DNA from: Nitrospira sp.
GTDB lineage: Bacteria; Nitrospirota; Nitrospiria; Nitrospirales; Nitrospiraceae
Length of the DNA stretch: 64,000 nucleotides
Reading direction: 5' to 3'
NCBI GenBank assembly: GCA_024998625.1
Contig: JACOEL010000011.1
Span: forward strand, 1-64,000
Shown here: positions 16,637-26,654 of the stretch, in pieces
How the letters are laid out: every line of letters starts with the position of its first letter
Position numbering within the stretch: position 1 is the stretch's first letter
Translations under genes and position numbers: made by a program
Notes under the pieces: model-generated
Told to the model about the DNA's origin: nothing
The model's database searches: none
The model's input: the letters and a program-made list of their open reading frames with translations, nothing else

Positions 16637-17227
16637 TTACAAGCCGACGTCACGCCCGGATACCGTCCCGGCAAATCGAGTAGATTGTCCAAGCCCTTCC
16701 AGAACGGACTGATACCCGGACGCCTCGTCGGGAGGTCCCATGAGAAAATATATCACCGACGTATTGCCGGGCCCGAGGACTGCCAGGGCACGACCGGCCA
16801 GGTCTTCCCCCTGATACGAGCGGGCGATCGAGCGTTCGGTCTCAACTTCAGAACCGGCAGGAATAAACGATAACCCGTGTAACAGCGATAGAGGTTGACT
16901 GAGGTGATCACGGACCGTCTCACGGGTCACATCAGTCAGGGGGAACATCATCCCCAGGCCCTTCCCTTCCTCCGCCATCAGAAAGGGCATTTCCGAATCT
17001 TCGGGGCGCGTACTCTGCCAACCGGCGGGCACCAGGAACGACCAATCGGTCCCGGGAATTCTGAGCCTGGCGCCGGCGCGGTACGTCACGCCGGGATCGA
17101 CATCGAGCATGGGACTGCTCTGTTGCGTCTCCGCAGTCGCGCCCGATTCTAAATCGGCCCAAGCCGGGAGCGAGAAGAACAGGGGCCACAGAAGACAACC
17201 GGCGGCGATCGACAGTACGGCAGGCAC
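16637..17227 (-). CDS. Exported hypothetical protein, about 196 aa
   Basis: The mature part (LRIPGTDWSFLVPAGWQS..., then GLGMMFPLTDVTRE and AVLGPGNTSVIYFLMGPPDE) is a periplasmic alpha/beta protein of unknown role. A hydrophobic leader VPAVLSIAAGCLLWPLFFSL ends at AWA. The start is uncertain: a GTG at 17227 begins the leader directly but lacks a clear RBS, while ATGs at 17344 and 17335 would overlap the end of gcvP in another frame. It follows gcvP on the same strand with probable readthrough. Confidence 0.6.
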   Translation of the reverse strand: MPAVLSIAAGCLLWPLFFSLPAWADLESGATAETQQSSPMLDVDPGVTYRAGARLRIPGTDWSFLVPAGWQSTRPEDSEMPFLMAEEGKGLGMMFPLTDVTRETVRDHLSQPLSLLHGLSFIPAGSEVETERSIARSYQGEDLAGRALAVLGPGNTSVIYFLMGPPDEASGYQSVLEGLGQSTRFAGTVSGRDVGL

Positions 17228-17282
17228 CTGCGGCAGGCGATAAATCGCCCGTTCAGTCGAGGAGCCACCGCCTACAGATCGA

Positions 17283-20168
17283 TTAGGAAGCGGGATCCAT
17301 CGGAGGACAAGTGCAAAAGAGGTGGCGGTCGCCATAGGCTTCATCGATACGACCCACGCTCGGCCAAAATTTATTGTCACGCACCCACGGAGCAGGAAAC
17401 ACCGCCTGCTCACGCGAGTACGGCTTCGTCCACTCAGCCGCGGTCACAGATAATGCCGTGTGAGGAGCATTTTTCAGAACATTGCCTGCACGCGGTTGCC
17501 GGCCTTCGGCAATCGATTGAATCTCGCCCCGGATCGCGATCAAGGCTTCGCACAACCGATCCAACTCCGCCTTCACTTCGCTCTCCGTCGGCTCGATCAT
17601 CAAGGTGCCGGCCACGGGAAACGAGACCGTGGGAGCGTGGAACCCGTAATCCATGAGACGCTTAGCCACGTCCATCGCTTCCACACCGCTGCTCTCCTTG
17701 AGCGGGCGCAGATCCAAAATGAACTCATGTGCGACGAAGCCACGGGTGCCGGTATACAAGACGGGGTAATGCTTTTCCAATCGTTTGGCCATGTAGTTGG
17801 CGTTCAGAATGGCCACCTGCGTGGCTTTGGTCAGGCCCTCTCGTCCCATCAGGGCAATATAGACCCAGGAAATCGTGAGGATGCTTGGGCTCCCGTACGG
17901 TGCGGCGGCAATCGGGCCGATCGACTCCGATCCACCCAGTTTTGTGACGGGGTGTCCGGGGAGGAACGGCACCAAATGACGAGCGACTCCGATCGGTCCC
18001 ATCCCGGGTCCACCACCGCCGTGAGGGATGCAGAACGTCTTGTGAAGATTCAGGTGACAGACGTCCGCTCCCAGGTCGGCCGGCCGACAGAGCCCGACTT
18101 GGGCATTCATATTGGCCCCATCCATATAGACCTGTCCGCCATGTGTGTGCACGAGCTGGCACATGCGGCGAATCCCTTCCTCGAACACACCGTGGGTCGA
18201 TGGATAGGTGATCATCAACGCCGCGAGGCGATTGCGATGCTGAGTGGCTTTGGCCTCAAGATCGTTCAGATCCACATTGCCACGCTCATCACAGGCCACC
18301 GCGATGACCGTCATTCCACACATCGAAGCGCTCGCAGGATTCGTCCCGTGCGCGGACACCGGAATCAGACAGACGTCGCGCTGAGTCTCGCCGCGATGCC
18401 GATGATGCGCACGGATCACCATCAGCCCTGCATACTCCCCCTGCGAACCGGCATTGGGTTGCAGCGAAATGGCCGCAAACCCGGTCAATTCAGCCAGCCA
18501 GGCTTCGAGCTGTTGGAACAGCGCCTGGTATCCCTGCGCCTGTTCGGACGGAGCAAACGGGTGAAGGCGCCCGAACTCCGGCCAGGTCACCGGCAACATT
18601 TCCGCCGTCGCATTCAGTTTCATCGTACAGGACCCCAAGGGAATCATGGAATGCACGAGCGACAAGTCGCGGGACTGAAGCCGATGGATGTAGCGTAAGA
18701 GTTCATGTTCGGCATGGTACCGGTGAAACACCGGATGCGTGAGATAGGGGCTCGTGCGCGCGAGCGGCGCGGGATAATGCACATCGACCGATGCGAGAAT
18801 GGCCTGGAATTCTTCGGCGGGGATCTCGTGGCCGACGAAGAGCGCCAACACCTGCTGGACTTCCTCAACCGTACTCCATTCATCCAATGAAAGCCCCAGG
18901 CTATGATCGTCGTACTGACGGAGATTGATCTTTTGCTGTCGCGCCCGGTTCAGAATGGTGTCCGATTGTGCCGGCGACAGGGGGACACGCAACGTGTCGA
19001 ACACCGGCTCCAGGCCGACGGCGCAACCATGTCGGCGTAAACCTTCAGCCAGTACCATCGTCAGGCCGTGAATCCGCTCTGCAATCCGACGCAACCCTGC
19101 AGGACCGTGATAGACCGCATACATACCCGCCATGACCGCCAACAGCACTTGCGCCGTACAAATATTGCTGGTGGCCTTCTCGCGCCGGATATGTTGTTCC
19201 CGAGTCTGTAGCGACAAGCGATAGGCCACACGGCCCGTTACATCTTTCGAGACGCCGATGATCCGGCCGGGCATCTGCCGGCGAAACTCCCCCTTGGTGG
19301 CAAGAAACGCCGCATGAGGCCCACCGAATCCAAGTGGGACGCCGAACCGTTGGCTGGAGCCGACCGCCACGTCCGCACCGAATTCTCCCGGTGAACGCAG
19401 CAGCGTAAGCGCCAGCAAGTCGGTCGCTACCACGACGTAGGCCCCCGAGGCATGCGCGCGCGTGATGAACTCGCTGTAATCACCGACATACCCGTCCGTC
19501 GAGGGGTATTGGAGCAACAGCCCGAAGAATTCGTCCTGGGAAAGATCCAACGACTGAATCGCACCGATCTGCAGGACGATGCCCAACGGTTCCGCACGAG
19601 TCTGCACCACCGCAATCGTTTGCGGATGGCAATTTTCAGAGACGAAGAATTTCTTGCGCTCATGCCCGGCCGCTCGAGACATGGCCGCACACATCGTCAT
19701 CGCTTCGGCTGCGGCAGTCGCCTCATCGAGGAGCGACGCGTTGGCGAGCGGTAACCCGGTCAGATCGGCGACCATGGTCTGAAAATTGACCAGGGCTTCG
19801 AGACGTCCCTGCGCAATCTCGGCTTGATACGGGGTGTACTGCGTATACCATCCGGGATCCTCCAGAATGTTTCGCTGGATCACCAACGGCGTGACGCAAT
19901 CGTAGTACCCCATGCCGATCAGAGACCGCCACACCTGATTCTGTCCGGCCAAGCCACGCAATTCCGCCAGGACCTGCTGCTCGCCCCGGGGAGATGGCAC
20001 CGCCAAGGAAGTCTGCAAGCGAATATCGGACGGGACCGTCGCCTCGACGAGGGCCTCCAACGACGGCAGGCTCAATGTGGTCAGCATCTCCTGAATATCG
20101 GAATCCGTCGGGCCGATATGGCGGGGCACAAACGTATCGTTCGGCTCAAAGAAATTCGGTTGTGGCAT
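17283..20168 (-). CDS. gcvP: Glycine dehydrogenase (P protein), single-chain, 961 aa
   Basis: The PLP enzyme decarboxylates glycine and passes the aminomethyl group to lipoylated GcvH. The single polypeptide contains both the alpha-like half (residues 1 to about 450; FVPRHIGP at the N-terminus) and the beta-like half with the cofactor lysine in [17 protein letters not shown] and the conserved [13 protein letters not shown]. Length fits the bacterial fused form. gcvT is at 11093 on the plus strand. gcvH is not in the window. Confidence 0.96.
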   Translation of the reverse strand: MPQPNFFEPNDTFVPRHIGPTDSDIQEMLTTLSLPSLEALVEATVPSDIRLQTSLAVPSPRGEQQVLAELRGLAGQNQVWRSLIGMGYYDCVTPLVIQRNILEDPGWYTQYTPYQAEIAQGRLEALVNFQTMVADLTGLPLANASLLDEATAAAEAMTMCAAMSRAAGHERKKFFVSENCHPQTIAVVQTRAEPLGIVLQIGAIQSLDLSQDEFFGLLLQYPSTDGYVGDYSEFITRAHASGAYVVVATDLLALTLLRSPGEFGADVAVGSSQRFGVPLGFGGPHAAFLATKGEFRRQMPGRIIGVSKDVTGRVAYRLSLQTREQHIRREKATSNICTAQVLLAVMAGMYAVYHGPAGLRRIAERIHGLTMVLAEGLRRHGCAVGLEPVFDTLRVPLSPAQSDTILNRARQQKINLRQYDDHSLGLSLDEWSTVEEVQQVLALFVGHEIPAEEFQAILASVDVHYPAPLARTSPYLTHPVFHRYHAEHELLRYIHRLQSRDLSLVHSMIPLGSCTMKLNATAEMLPVTWPEFGRLHPFAPSEQAQGYQALFQQLEAWLAELTGFAAISLQPNAGSQGEYAGLMVIRAHHRHRGETQRDVCLIPVSAHGTNPASASMCGMTVIAVACDERGNVDLNDLEAKATQHRNRLAALMITYPSTHGVFEEGIRRMCQLVHTHGGQVYMDGANMNAQVGLCRPADLGADVCHLNLHKTFCIPHGGGGPGMGPIGVARHLVPFLPGHPVTKLGGSESIGPIAAAPYGSPSILTISWVYIALMGREGLTKATQVAILNANYMAKRLEKHYPVLYTGTRGFVAHEFILDLRPLKESSGVEAMDVAKRLMDYGFHAPTVSFPVAGTLMIEPTESEVKAELDRLCEALIAIRGEIQSIAEGRQPRAGNVLKNAPHTALSVTAAEWTKPYSREQAVFPAPWVRDNKFWPSVGRIDEAYGDRHLFCTCPPMDPAS

Positions 20169-20347
20169 GGGGGTGAAATCCTGCTAAAAGTTGGCGCTCT
20201 CGTCCATTCGAAGCGGTGTGAGCTAACCTATCATGCAGAACCGAGTTTTCCAAGCGTTCAGCACCCGTCGCCGTCGCTTGTTTTCCGAAATTCCATAGCG
20301 TAATAGTGACATCGCACGGCTGAACTGCGGCCAGGATACGATGCCCC

Positions 20348-22003
20348 ATGATCACACATGACATCTTGATCGTCGGAGCGGGACTCGCCGGAATGCGGGC
20401 GGCTATTGCCGCACCCCCTGACCTGAATGTGGCCCTCCTCTCCAAGGTTCATCCGGTCCGCAGCCACTCCGTAGCCGCCCAAGGCGGGATTAACGCGGCC
20501 ATCGGGGAGCAGGACTCCTGGGAAGCCCATGCCTATGACACCGCTAAGGGGGGACTGTACCTGGGAGATCAGGATGCAATCGAGGCGATGTGCCGGGAAG
20601 CCCCGCAAGACATTTTGGAGCTTGAACGCATGGGGGTGATCTTCAGCCGCACCCCCGAAGGGCGAATCGCCCAACGGCCGTTCGGGGGAGCCGGATTTCC
20701 ACGAACCTGCTATGCCGCCGACCGCACCGGACACGCGTTGTTGCACGCCATGTATGAACAGCTGATGAAGCGACGTTGCCGGGTGTATGAAGAATGGTAC
20801 GTCACGGCATTGCTGGTCGAACAGGGCCGTTGTTGCGGAGTGGTGGCCTGGGATCTGGTCCAAGGAGGCTTGCAGGCCCTGCGTGCGAAGGCCGTCATTC
20901 TTGCCACCGGCGGCAGTGGCCGCGTCTTTGCGACCAGCACGAATGCCGTGATCAACACCGGGGACGGCATGGCCCTGGCATATCGCGCCGGGCTCCCGCT
21001 GGAAGACATGGAGTTCGTCCAGTTTCATCCGACTACCCTGAAAGACACCGGCATTCTGATCACCGAAGGCGCGCGCGGGGAAGGCGGCTATTTGCTGAAT
21101 ACGCTCGGCGAGCGGTTCATGAAACGATATGCGCCGGAGCAGATGGAGCTGGCGACCCGCTCCACGGTGTCCTTAGCCATTGGCCAGGAAATTCAAGAAG
21201 GACGAGGCGTCGACGGCTGCGTCCTCCTCGATCTTCGGCACCTCGGCCGCGCCCGCATTCTGGAGCGGCTCCCGCAGATTCGAGAGCTGGCCCTGGAATT
21301 CGCCGGACTCGATCCGATCGAAACACCCATTCCCATCAGGCCCGGCGCCCATTACCAAATGGGCGGGGTGAGAACCAACGCCTGGGGGGAGACCGATTTG
21401 CCGGGACTCTTCGCTGCGGGCGAATGCGCTTGCGTGAGTGTGCATGGAGCCAATCGCCTGGGAGGGAATTCTCTCCTCGAAACCATTGTCTTCGGACGCC
21501 GAGCCGGCACGAGAGCCGCCGAGGCGATCCGAGACTGTAACCTGCCTCCCGTTCCCGAAGACGTCCTCAAGAGTGAAGAACAGCGACTAAAGACCCTGCT
21601 GACCAATCCCGGCCCGGAACGGGCTTGGCAGATACGGGATGACCTCGGCAAGACCATGAGCCTCAATCTGGGCATCTTCCGCACCAAGCAGTCCATGCAA
21701 GAGGCCCTGGGGGCCATTCAAGCCCTCAAGATCCGTGGACAACGGATGTGCGTTCAGGACAAGGGACGGATCTTCAACACCGACCTGATCCAGGCGCTGG
21801 AGCTCCAGTGCCTACTGGACATCGCGGAGACCATTGTCGTGAGCGCCCTCGGACGGGAAGAAAGCCGCGGGGCCCACTACCGGGCCGATTTTCCCACTCG
21901 AAACGACAGCGCCTGGCTCCGCCACACGGTAAGCCAGCGTCAGGCGGACGGGCCCCGGTTGAGCTATGCCCCCGTCACCATTACGCGATTCCCTCCCGCA
22001 TAA
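20348..22003 (+). CDS. Succinate dehydrogenase/fumarate reductase flavoprotein, 551 aa
   Basis: FAD-binding subunit of an SdhA/FrdA enzyme, interconverting succinate and fumarate in the TCA or reductive TCA cycle. Seen: the [10 protein letters not shown] dinucleotide-binding loop, the His-flavin motif [31 protein letters not shown] with the catalytic Arg, [13 protein letters not shown] and [10 protein letters not shown]. These exclude L-aspartate oxidase (NadB). No iron-sulphur or membrane-anchor subunit is adjacent, so partners must be elsewhere. At 551 aa it is shorter than classical SdhA, as in archaeal-type enzymes. Confidence 0.85.
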   Translation: MITHDILIVGAGLAGMRAAIAAPPDLNVALLSKVHPVRSHSVAAQGGINAAIGEQDSWEAHAYDTAKGGLYLGDQDAIEAMCREAPQDILELERMGVIFSRTPEGRIAQRPFGGAGFPRTCYAADRTGHALLHAMYEQLMKRRCRVYEEWYVTALLVEQGRCCGVVAWDLVQGGLQALRAKAVILATGGSGRVFATSTNAVINTGDGMALAYRAGLPLEDMEFVQFHPTTLKDTGILITEGARGEGGYLLNTLGERFMKRYAPEQMELATRSTVSLAIGQEIQEGRGVDGCVLLDLRHLGRARILERLPQIRELALEFAGLDPIETPIPIRPGAHYQMGGVRTNAWGETDLPGLFAAGECACVSVHGANRLGGNSLLETIVFGRRAGTRAAEAIRDCNLPPVPEDVLKSEEQRLKTLLTNPGPERAWQIRDDLGKTMSLNLGIFRTKQSMQEALGAIQALKIRGQRMCVQDKGRIFNTDLIQALELQCLLDIAETIVVSALGREESRGAHYRADFPTRNDSAWLRHTVSQRQADGPRLSYAPVTITRFPPA

Positions 22004-22055
22004 CGCCTCGATTCCCGACCCAGACGGCCCCTGTCCGATGAGTAGCCCCTGAACG

Positions 22056-22078
22056 GGCCGGCCTCAGCCCAGCCGGCC
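22056..22078 (+). terminator. GC-rich hairpin after the flavoprotein gene
   Basis: GGCCGGC (22056-22062) pairs with GCCGGCC (22072-22078) over a 9-nt loop. No clear U-tract follows, so termination strength is uncertain. Confidence 0.45.
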
Positions 22079-22180
22079 GGTTGCGCTCCTACCGTTTTGC
22101 GCTATCCTTTTCAATAATCACCGATCGCTCCACTCACGGGACCGTCCACAACAAGCCCGGGCGAAGGGTCGTTAGGCATC

Positions 22181-23494
22181 ATGGCAACCGTTCACCCAGG
22201 CACAGCAACATCTGCGTCCGCCATCTCTTCGCCGCTGGATTCGACGCCGGCGGTCGTCTGCCCTTTCTGCCAAACCTTCACCCGTTACGCGCCCGTTGCC
22301 GGCGCCCCCCTGCATCAATGTCCCTGTCCCTCCTGCAACGAAAATCTGTTGATTCTCAACTCGGACGGACAACCAGCCGATGAGGACATGATCGCCCAAT
22401 CGTCAGCCGGCGGGCCTGATGCCACCGACATGTCGCGGCGACTTGTGGGCCTTGCCGTGGCTGTATTGGCCTGCGTCTTGAACTATGCCCTGCTGGCCGG
22501 CATGGCGTCCTGGATGCTCAATCAGATCAAATCGACGCATGATCCCTATGACATCGATGAATTGACGCTCTCCCCGCTCATCTTGAAAGCCAACGGTTGG
22601 ACACCGCTTCACCTCGCAGCAGCACGAGGAGATGTGTCCGAAGTGACATCGCTACTGGAGAACGGGAGCCCGGTTGACCGACACAGTAACAATGGACGAA
22701 CAGCCTTGTTCGAAGCAGCAAAGCGCGGGCAGACACCGGTGGTGACGGTGCTGCTGCAATATGGAGCCAACCCCAACGCGAGGACGAAGCACAACGTGAC
22801 CGCGCTCCTGACGGCAGCTGAGCACGGACATGCTGACACCCTTGCCGCGCTCCTTTCCAACGGCGCCGATATCACTGCGCTGTGCACCTGTGGCGATTCG
22901 GCACTGCACCGGGCCGTACGCAACGGTCATCTGGCTGCCGCTCAAGTCCTGCTGGAGCAGGGCATCGCCCCCAACCAAAAGAGCCATGGAGAGACCGCCC
23001 TTGAGATCGCGCAGCATGACGAGGATCGGGAGCTGATCGAACTGCTGCGCGCGCACGGAGGGAGGGAATTCTCCCAGGCCAAGGCCCATCGTGCCCAAGG
23101 CGAGGCCTTCCAGAAGAAGGGACAGGTCGAGAAGGCGCTCTTCGCGTACGCCGAATCCCTGAACCTGGACCCGGATGATCCGTACGCCTATTTCGACCGC
23201 GGCACCGCGCTGCTCGAAAAGGAGTCTCCCGATGAAGCACTCATCGCCTTTCACGCCGCTATAGACCTCAATTCAACCTTCATTGAGGCCTATAGCGCGG
23301 CGGCCTCCGTACACATCGCACGCCGCCAGTGGGACTTGGCCTTAGCCTTGTGGGACCGATACCTGACACAACGACCGCAGGACGGCCGCGCCCATTTTGA
23401 ACGAGCGATCGTCAGACGGGCAAAGGGAGACAGCAAGGGCTTCCTGCAGGAACTGCAACAGGCCTGCACCTTCGGGCATCGGGCGGCCTGCTGA
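22181..23494 (+). CDS. Zinc-ribbon/TM/ankyrin/TPR protein, 437 aa
   Basis: Domain order: N-terminal zinc knuckles (Cys27, Cys30, then Cys47/49/52); a membrane segment at about 88-112 (VGLAVAVLACVLNYALLAGM); four to five ankyrin repeats at about 125-290, starting GWTPLHLAAARGDVSEVTSL; and a C-terminal TPR block at about 300-425. It is the first of three tightly spaced genes (3- and 5-base gaps) with a DUF898 membrane protein and an M48 protease. The architecture suggests a membrane-anchored protein-interaction hub. No enzymatic residues are visible. Confidence 0.8.
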   Translation: MATVHPGTATSASAISSPLDSTPAVVCPFCQTFTRYAPVAGAPLHQCPCPSCNENLLILNSDGQPADEDMIAQSSAGGPDATDMSRRLVGLAVAVLACVLNYALLAGMASWMLNQIKSTHDPYDIDELTLSPLILKANGWTPLHLAAARGDVSEVTSLLENGSPVDRHSNNGRTALFEAAKRGQTPVVTVLLQYGANPNARTKHNVTALLTAAEHGHADTLAALLSNGADITALCTCGDSALHRAVRNGHLAAAQVLLEQGIAPNQKSHGETALEIAQHDEDRELIELLRAHGGREFSQAKAHRAQGEAFQKKGQVEKALFAYAESLNLDPDDPYAYFDRGTALLEKESPDEALIAFHAAIDLNSTFIEAYSAAASVHIARRQWDLALALWDRYLTQRPQDGRAHFERAIVRRAKGDSKGFLQELQQACTFGHRAAC

Positions 23495-23497
23495 ATC

Positions 23498-24766
23498 ATG
23501 ACCACCACCGACGCGTATACCGTGACCAGCGACCGCACTCCAAGCGTAACCTGCAATCGCTGCCTCGGTCGCTATCAAATTCGCGACGCACGTCGATTGA
23601 CGGACAGATCCCGAAGCACCTGTCCGACTTGCGGTGCACGATTCGCCGTCATAGTCGCCGCGCGCTCTGCAAATCAACGGCATGTGGAGGAACAGATCCC
23701 TTCGCCGGTGTACATCCAGCCTTTGGCATCCGACCCCCCTGAATCCACCTCCTCAATACAACGCGGGTCTTTTCACGGATCCGGCGGCACCTTGCTGGGC
23801 ATGCAGATCGTCAACGTCTGCCTGACCATCGTCACCCTTGGCGCTTACCACTTTTGGGCCAAAGCAAAGATCCGCCGGTACCTGTTCAGTCAAACCGCAT
23901 TCGCAGGAGACCGCTTTGTCTATCGCGGCACCGGAAAAGAACTTTACCAGGGGTTCCTGAATGCGATGGTGGTCTTCGGCATTCCCTATTTTTCGTTAGG
24001 CGCAGCGCATAGCTTTCTGGCCCTCCCGCAATCGGTCGACTTCCTATTACAAGCGATGGCTGCGCTGGTGCTGTTCCTCTATGTCCCGGTCGCCATCGTC
24101 AATGCGCGGCGGTATCGCTGCACGCGCACCTCCTGGCGAGGCATCCGATTCTCGTTTCGAGGACGAACGGTGGACTTCCTGAAGCTCTATTTCAAAGGGT
24201 GGCTCTTCACCCTCCTGACCCTGGGCACCTACTATCCCTATTTCCAGACGCAGCGGCAGGCATTTCTCCACTCCCACACCTATTTCGGCAATCAACGGTT
24301 CCAGTTTACCGGACACGGATCGGGCCTGATGGTGCCCTTTGCCGTCACACTCTTCACCACCTATGCGGTACTGTGCCTGTGCGGCCTCGCCCTGGCCCTC
24401 CAGTTGACGAACGCCGGGCTCACGCTGCTCCTGATTCCCTTCGTGCTCGGTCCGGTGTGGGTGTGGCTACTCGGGCAAAAACAGAAGTACTACTGGGATC
24501 ACACCACGTTCGGCGAGGCACGATTTTCATCCAGCATCACCTGGCAAAAACTGTTCGGCCTCTATCTCGGCAACCTTGCCCTCTTGCTGCTCACGTTGGG
24601 GTGGGCCTGGCCATGGGTGACCGTCCGGAACGCCCGCTTCTTCACCGGCACGCTTTCGTTGCAGGGAGTGACGGATCTCGATCGCGTCCTGCAAGACACC
24701 ATCGAAACATCCGTCACCGGCGAAGGCCTGTCGAACCTGCTCGACACCGGCTTCGATATGGACTAG
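23498..24766 (+). CDS. Zinc-ribbon plus DUF898 (YjgN-like) membrane protein, 422 aa
   Basis: An MJ0042-type zinc ribbon (Cys19, Cys22, Cys42, Cys45) precedes a polytopic DUF898/YjgN membrane domain with the internal repeats 'TLGAYHFWAKAKIRRYLFSQ', 'TLGTYYPYFQTQRQAFLHSH' and 'LLLTLGWAWPWVTVRNARFF', each opening a TM-rich unit. YjgN relatives are of unknown function. The gene starts 3 bases after the ankyrin gene and ends 5 bases before the protease. It is a three-fold internal duplication. Confidence 0.85.
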   Translation: MTTTDAYTVTSDRTPSVTCNRCLGRYQIRDARRLTDRSRSTCPTCGARFAVIVAARSANQRHVEEQIPSPVYIQPLASDPPESTSSIQRGSFHGSGGTLLGMQIVNVCLTIVTLGAYHFWAKAKIRRYLFSQTAFAGDRFVYRGTGKELYQGFLNAMVVFGIPYFSLGAAHSFLALPQSVDFLLQAMAALVLFLYVPVAIVNARRYRCTRTSWRGIRFSFRGRTVDFLKLYFKGWLFTLLTLGTYYPYFQTQRQAFLHSHTYFGNQRFQFTGHGSGLMVPFAVTLFTTYAVLCLCGLALALQLTNAGLTLLLIPFVLGPVWVWLLGQKQKYYWDHTTFGEARFSSSITWQKLFGLYLGNLALLLLTLGWAWPWVTVRNARFFTGTLSLQGVTDLDRVLQDTIETSVTGEGLSNLLDTGFDMD

Positions 24767-24771
24767 CCCTC

Positions 24772-25914
24772 ATGCCCACTGGCCGGAGCGCCCATTATCT
24801 CGACGGTCGCACGGCCACGCGCCATCACGTCACCCTCACAGTCACCCCAGCGGCCCTACACATCGCAATGTCCAACGGCAGTGCCAAACAATGGCCCTAT
24901 GACGAGATCCGCCAGACGCAAGGGACTTATCGCGGCGAACCGGTCCGCCTGGAATTCGGGCCTGAACCAGCCGAAGCTATTGTGATTTCCACAGCCGCGT
25001 TGCTGGATGACATTCACGAGACGGCGCCGACTCTCGCGCGGCACTTCCACAACCCGGCCAGACGAAACGCACGAATCGGTTGGACCCTCTGTGCCGCAGT
25101 GGTAGTTGCCATCATGGCCGTAACCCTCTATCGATGGGGCATCCCCGGTGTCGCTTCTGCCGCCACGCCCTATGTGCCCGTGGCATGGGAAGACTCATTG
25201 GGCCGGCAAGTCGTCGCACACCTTGCACCGGAAACACAGCAGTGTCGCGATCCGGAGCGATTGCGAAAACTCGACCACATCGTGCAAACTCTGGCCGCCA
25301 CGCATCCAGCATCCCCCTATCGAATCACCCTCTCCGTCGTCGATGAGCCGACCGTCAACGCATTCGCCGCACCAGGCGGCCGGGTGGTGATTCTCCGCGG
25401 CCTACTGGAACAGACAGCCAGCCCGGAACAACTGGCCGGAGTGCTCGCACACGAACTCCAACATGTCTATCAACGCCATACGACCAAAGCCATTCTGGAA
25501 CAGACGACCGCCACGTTGCTGTTGAGCGCCGTCTCCGGCGACATGGCCGGTGGGCTCGCCTGGGGACTCGAAGGTGCGCGCGCAATGGGCTCGTTACACT
25601 ACAGCCGTACCCATGAAATGGAGGCCGATATCGAAGCACTTCGTATGATGCAGGCCGCCCGCCTCGATCCCGCCGCCATGATTGCCGCCTACGGAACCAT
25701 GGAGAGGGGAGCCCAAGACCATGCCGCGCCGCCTGATTTTCTCTCTACCCATCCGAACATGGGCGAGCGCCTCGCCACACTCATCGCATTGGCCGGCCCT
25801 CCTCCGTCCGACACCCAGCGGCTCCTCCCTGGAGAAGATTGGAAAGACATACGCTCGCTTTGTCGCATACAGGCCAGCGGGCGTTCCGCCTCAGCCCCTC
25901 CCGAGTTATCTTAA
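24772..25914 (+). CDS. M48 family zinc metalloprotease with N-terminal GRAM-like domain, 380 aa
   Basis: The zinc motif HELQH lies at residues 227-231, with the third ligand in EADIEALRMM (Glu284). These are signatures of the M48 (HtpX/BepA/OMA1) family. A beta-rich N-terminal domain (residues 1-95) and a membrane segment at about 102-122 precede it, so the catalytic domain is probably periplasmic. The signature residues NAFAAPGGRVVILRGLL are those of active members. It completes the zinc-ribbon trio and may process envelope proteins. ATG 24772 follows the DUF898 stop by 5 bases. Confidence 0.88.
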   Translation: MPTGRSAHYLDGRTATRHHVTLTVTPAALHIAMSNGSAKQWPYDEIRQTQGTYRGEPVRLEFGPEPAEAIVISTAALLDDIHETAPTLARHFHNPARRNARIGWTLCAAVVVAIMAVTLYRWGIPGVASAATPYVPVAWEDSLGRQVVAHLAPETQQCRDPERLRKLDHIVQTLAATHPASPYRITLSVVDEPTVNAFAAPGGRVVILRGLLEQTASPEQLAGVLAHELQHVYQRHTTKAILEQTTATLLLSAVSGDMAGGLAWGLEGARAMGSLHYSRTHEMEADIEALRMMQAARLDPAAMIAAYGTMERGAQDHAAPPDFLSTHPNMGERLATLIALAGPPPSDTQRLLPGEDWKDIRSLCRIQASGRSASAPPELS

Positions 25915-25930
25915 CCCCGAGATTCCGCTG

Positions 25931-25959
25931 CTCACAGATCCGACGACCTCTGGTATAAT
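25931..25959 (+). promoter_or_regulatory. Sigma-70 promoter of the two-component/HtrA operon
   Basis: CTCACA (25931-25936; 4 of 6 consensus), a 17-bp spacer and TATAAT (25954-25959), 24 bases before the response-regulator start at 25983. Confidence 0.55.
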
Positions 25960-25982
25960 TCACCGACTTATGGGTCCCCTGT

Positions 25983-26654
25983 ATGCGCGTCCTCGTCATT
26001 GAAGATGAAACCAAGGTCGGCTCCTTCATCAAGCGAGCACTTGAGGAGGAGAGTTATGCGGTCGACCTCTGCGAGGACGGCGCACAAGGCCTCGACATGG
26101 CCTTGAGCGGCAGTTATGACCTCATCATGATCGATCTCATGCTGCCGAGCCTGCCCGGACTGGAAGTGCTCACCCGCCTCCGCAAAGAAAAGATTCAGAC
26201 CCCCGTGCTGATCCTGACGGCGCAATCGAAAGTGGACCAGCGGGTCAAGGGATTGGACGCCGGGGCGGACGATTACCTCACGAAGCCCTTCGCCATCGAT
26301 GAATTACTCGCGCGTGTGCGAGCTCTGTTGCGACGCGGCACGGCGGAAACCTCCGGCACGCTCCAGATCGACGATCTCCTGCTCAATCCGGCCACACGCG
26401 AGGTCACACGCGGCGGACAGCGCATCGATCTGACGGTCAAGGAATATGCGCTGCTGGAATATTTCATGCGCCATGCCGGGCGGGTGCTGACTCGTCCCAT
26501 GATTTCCGACCATGTCTGGAATCAGGACTTCGATACTTTCACCAACGTGATCGACGTCTATGTGAACTACTTGCGGAACAAGATCGATCGTGGACGCGCG
26601 AGAAAGTTGATCCATACGATTCGAGGGAGTGGGTACATGCTCAAGGTGGACTGA
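25983..26654 (+). CDS. OmpR/PhoB-family response regulator, 223 aa
   Basis: The receiver domain has the acidic pocket (Glu7-Asp8), phospho-acceptor Asp51 (DLIMIDLMLP) and Lys101 (YLTKPF). The C-terminal winged-helix DNA-binding domain ends with VIDVYVNYLRNKID and HTIRGSGYML. The closest named type is the CusR/QseB subgroup. The histidine kinase overlaps its stop by one base (TGATG), and an HtrA protease follows. It probably controls envelope stress genes, including htrA. Target sites are not identified. Confidence 0.93.
   Translation: MRVLVIEDETKVGSFIKRALEEESYAVDLCEDGAQGLDMALSGSYDLIMIDLMLPSLPGLEVLTRLRKEKIQTPVLILTAQSKVDQRVKGLDAGADDYLTKPFAIDELLARVRALLRRGTAETSGTLQIDDLLLNPATREVTRGGQRIDLTVKEYALLEYFMRHAGRVLTRPMISDHVWNQDFDTFTNVIDVYVNYLRNKIDRGRARKLIHTIRGSGYMLKVD

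Noticed and set aside
17460-18698. 412-codon plus-strand frame opposite gcvP
   Set aside because: Entirely antisense to a well-supported gene. No homology pattern.
20348-22003. Identification as L-aspartate oxidase (nadB)
   Set aside because: The [11 protein letters not shown] and [13 protein letters not shown] motifs and overall pattern are those of SdhA/FrdA, not NadB.
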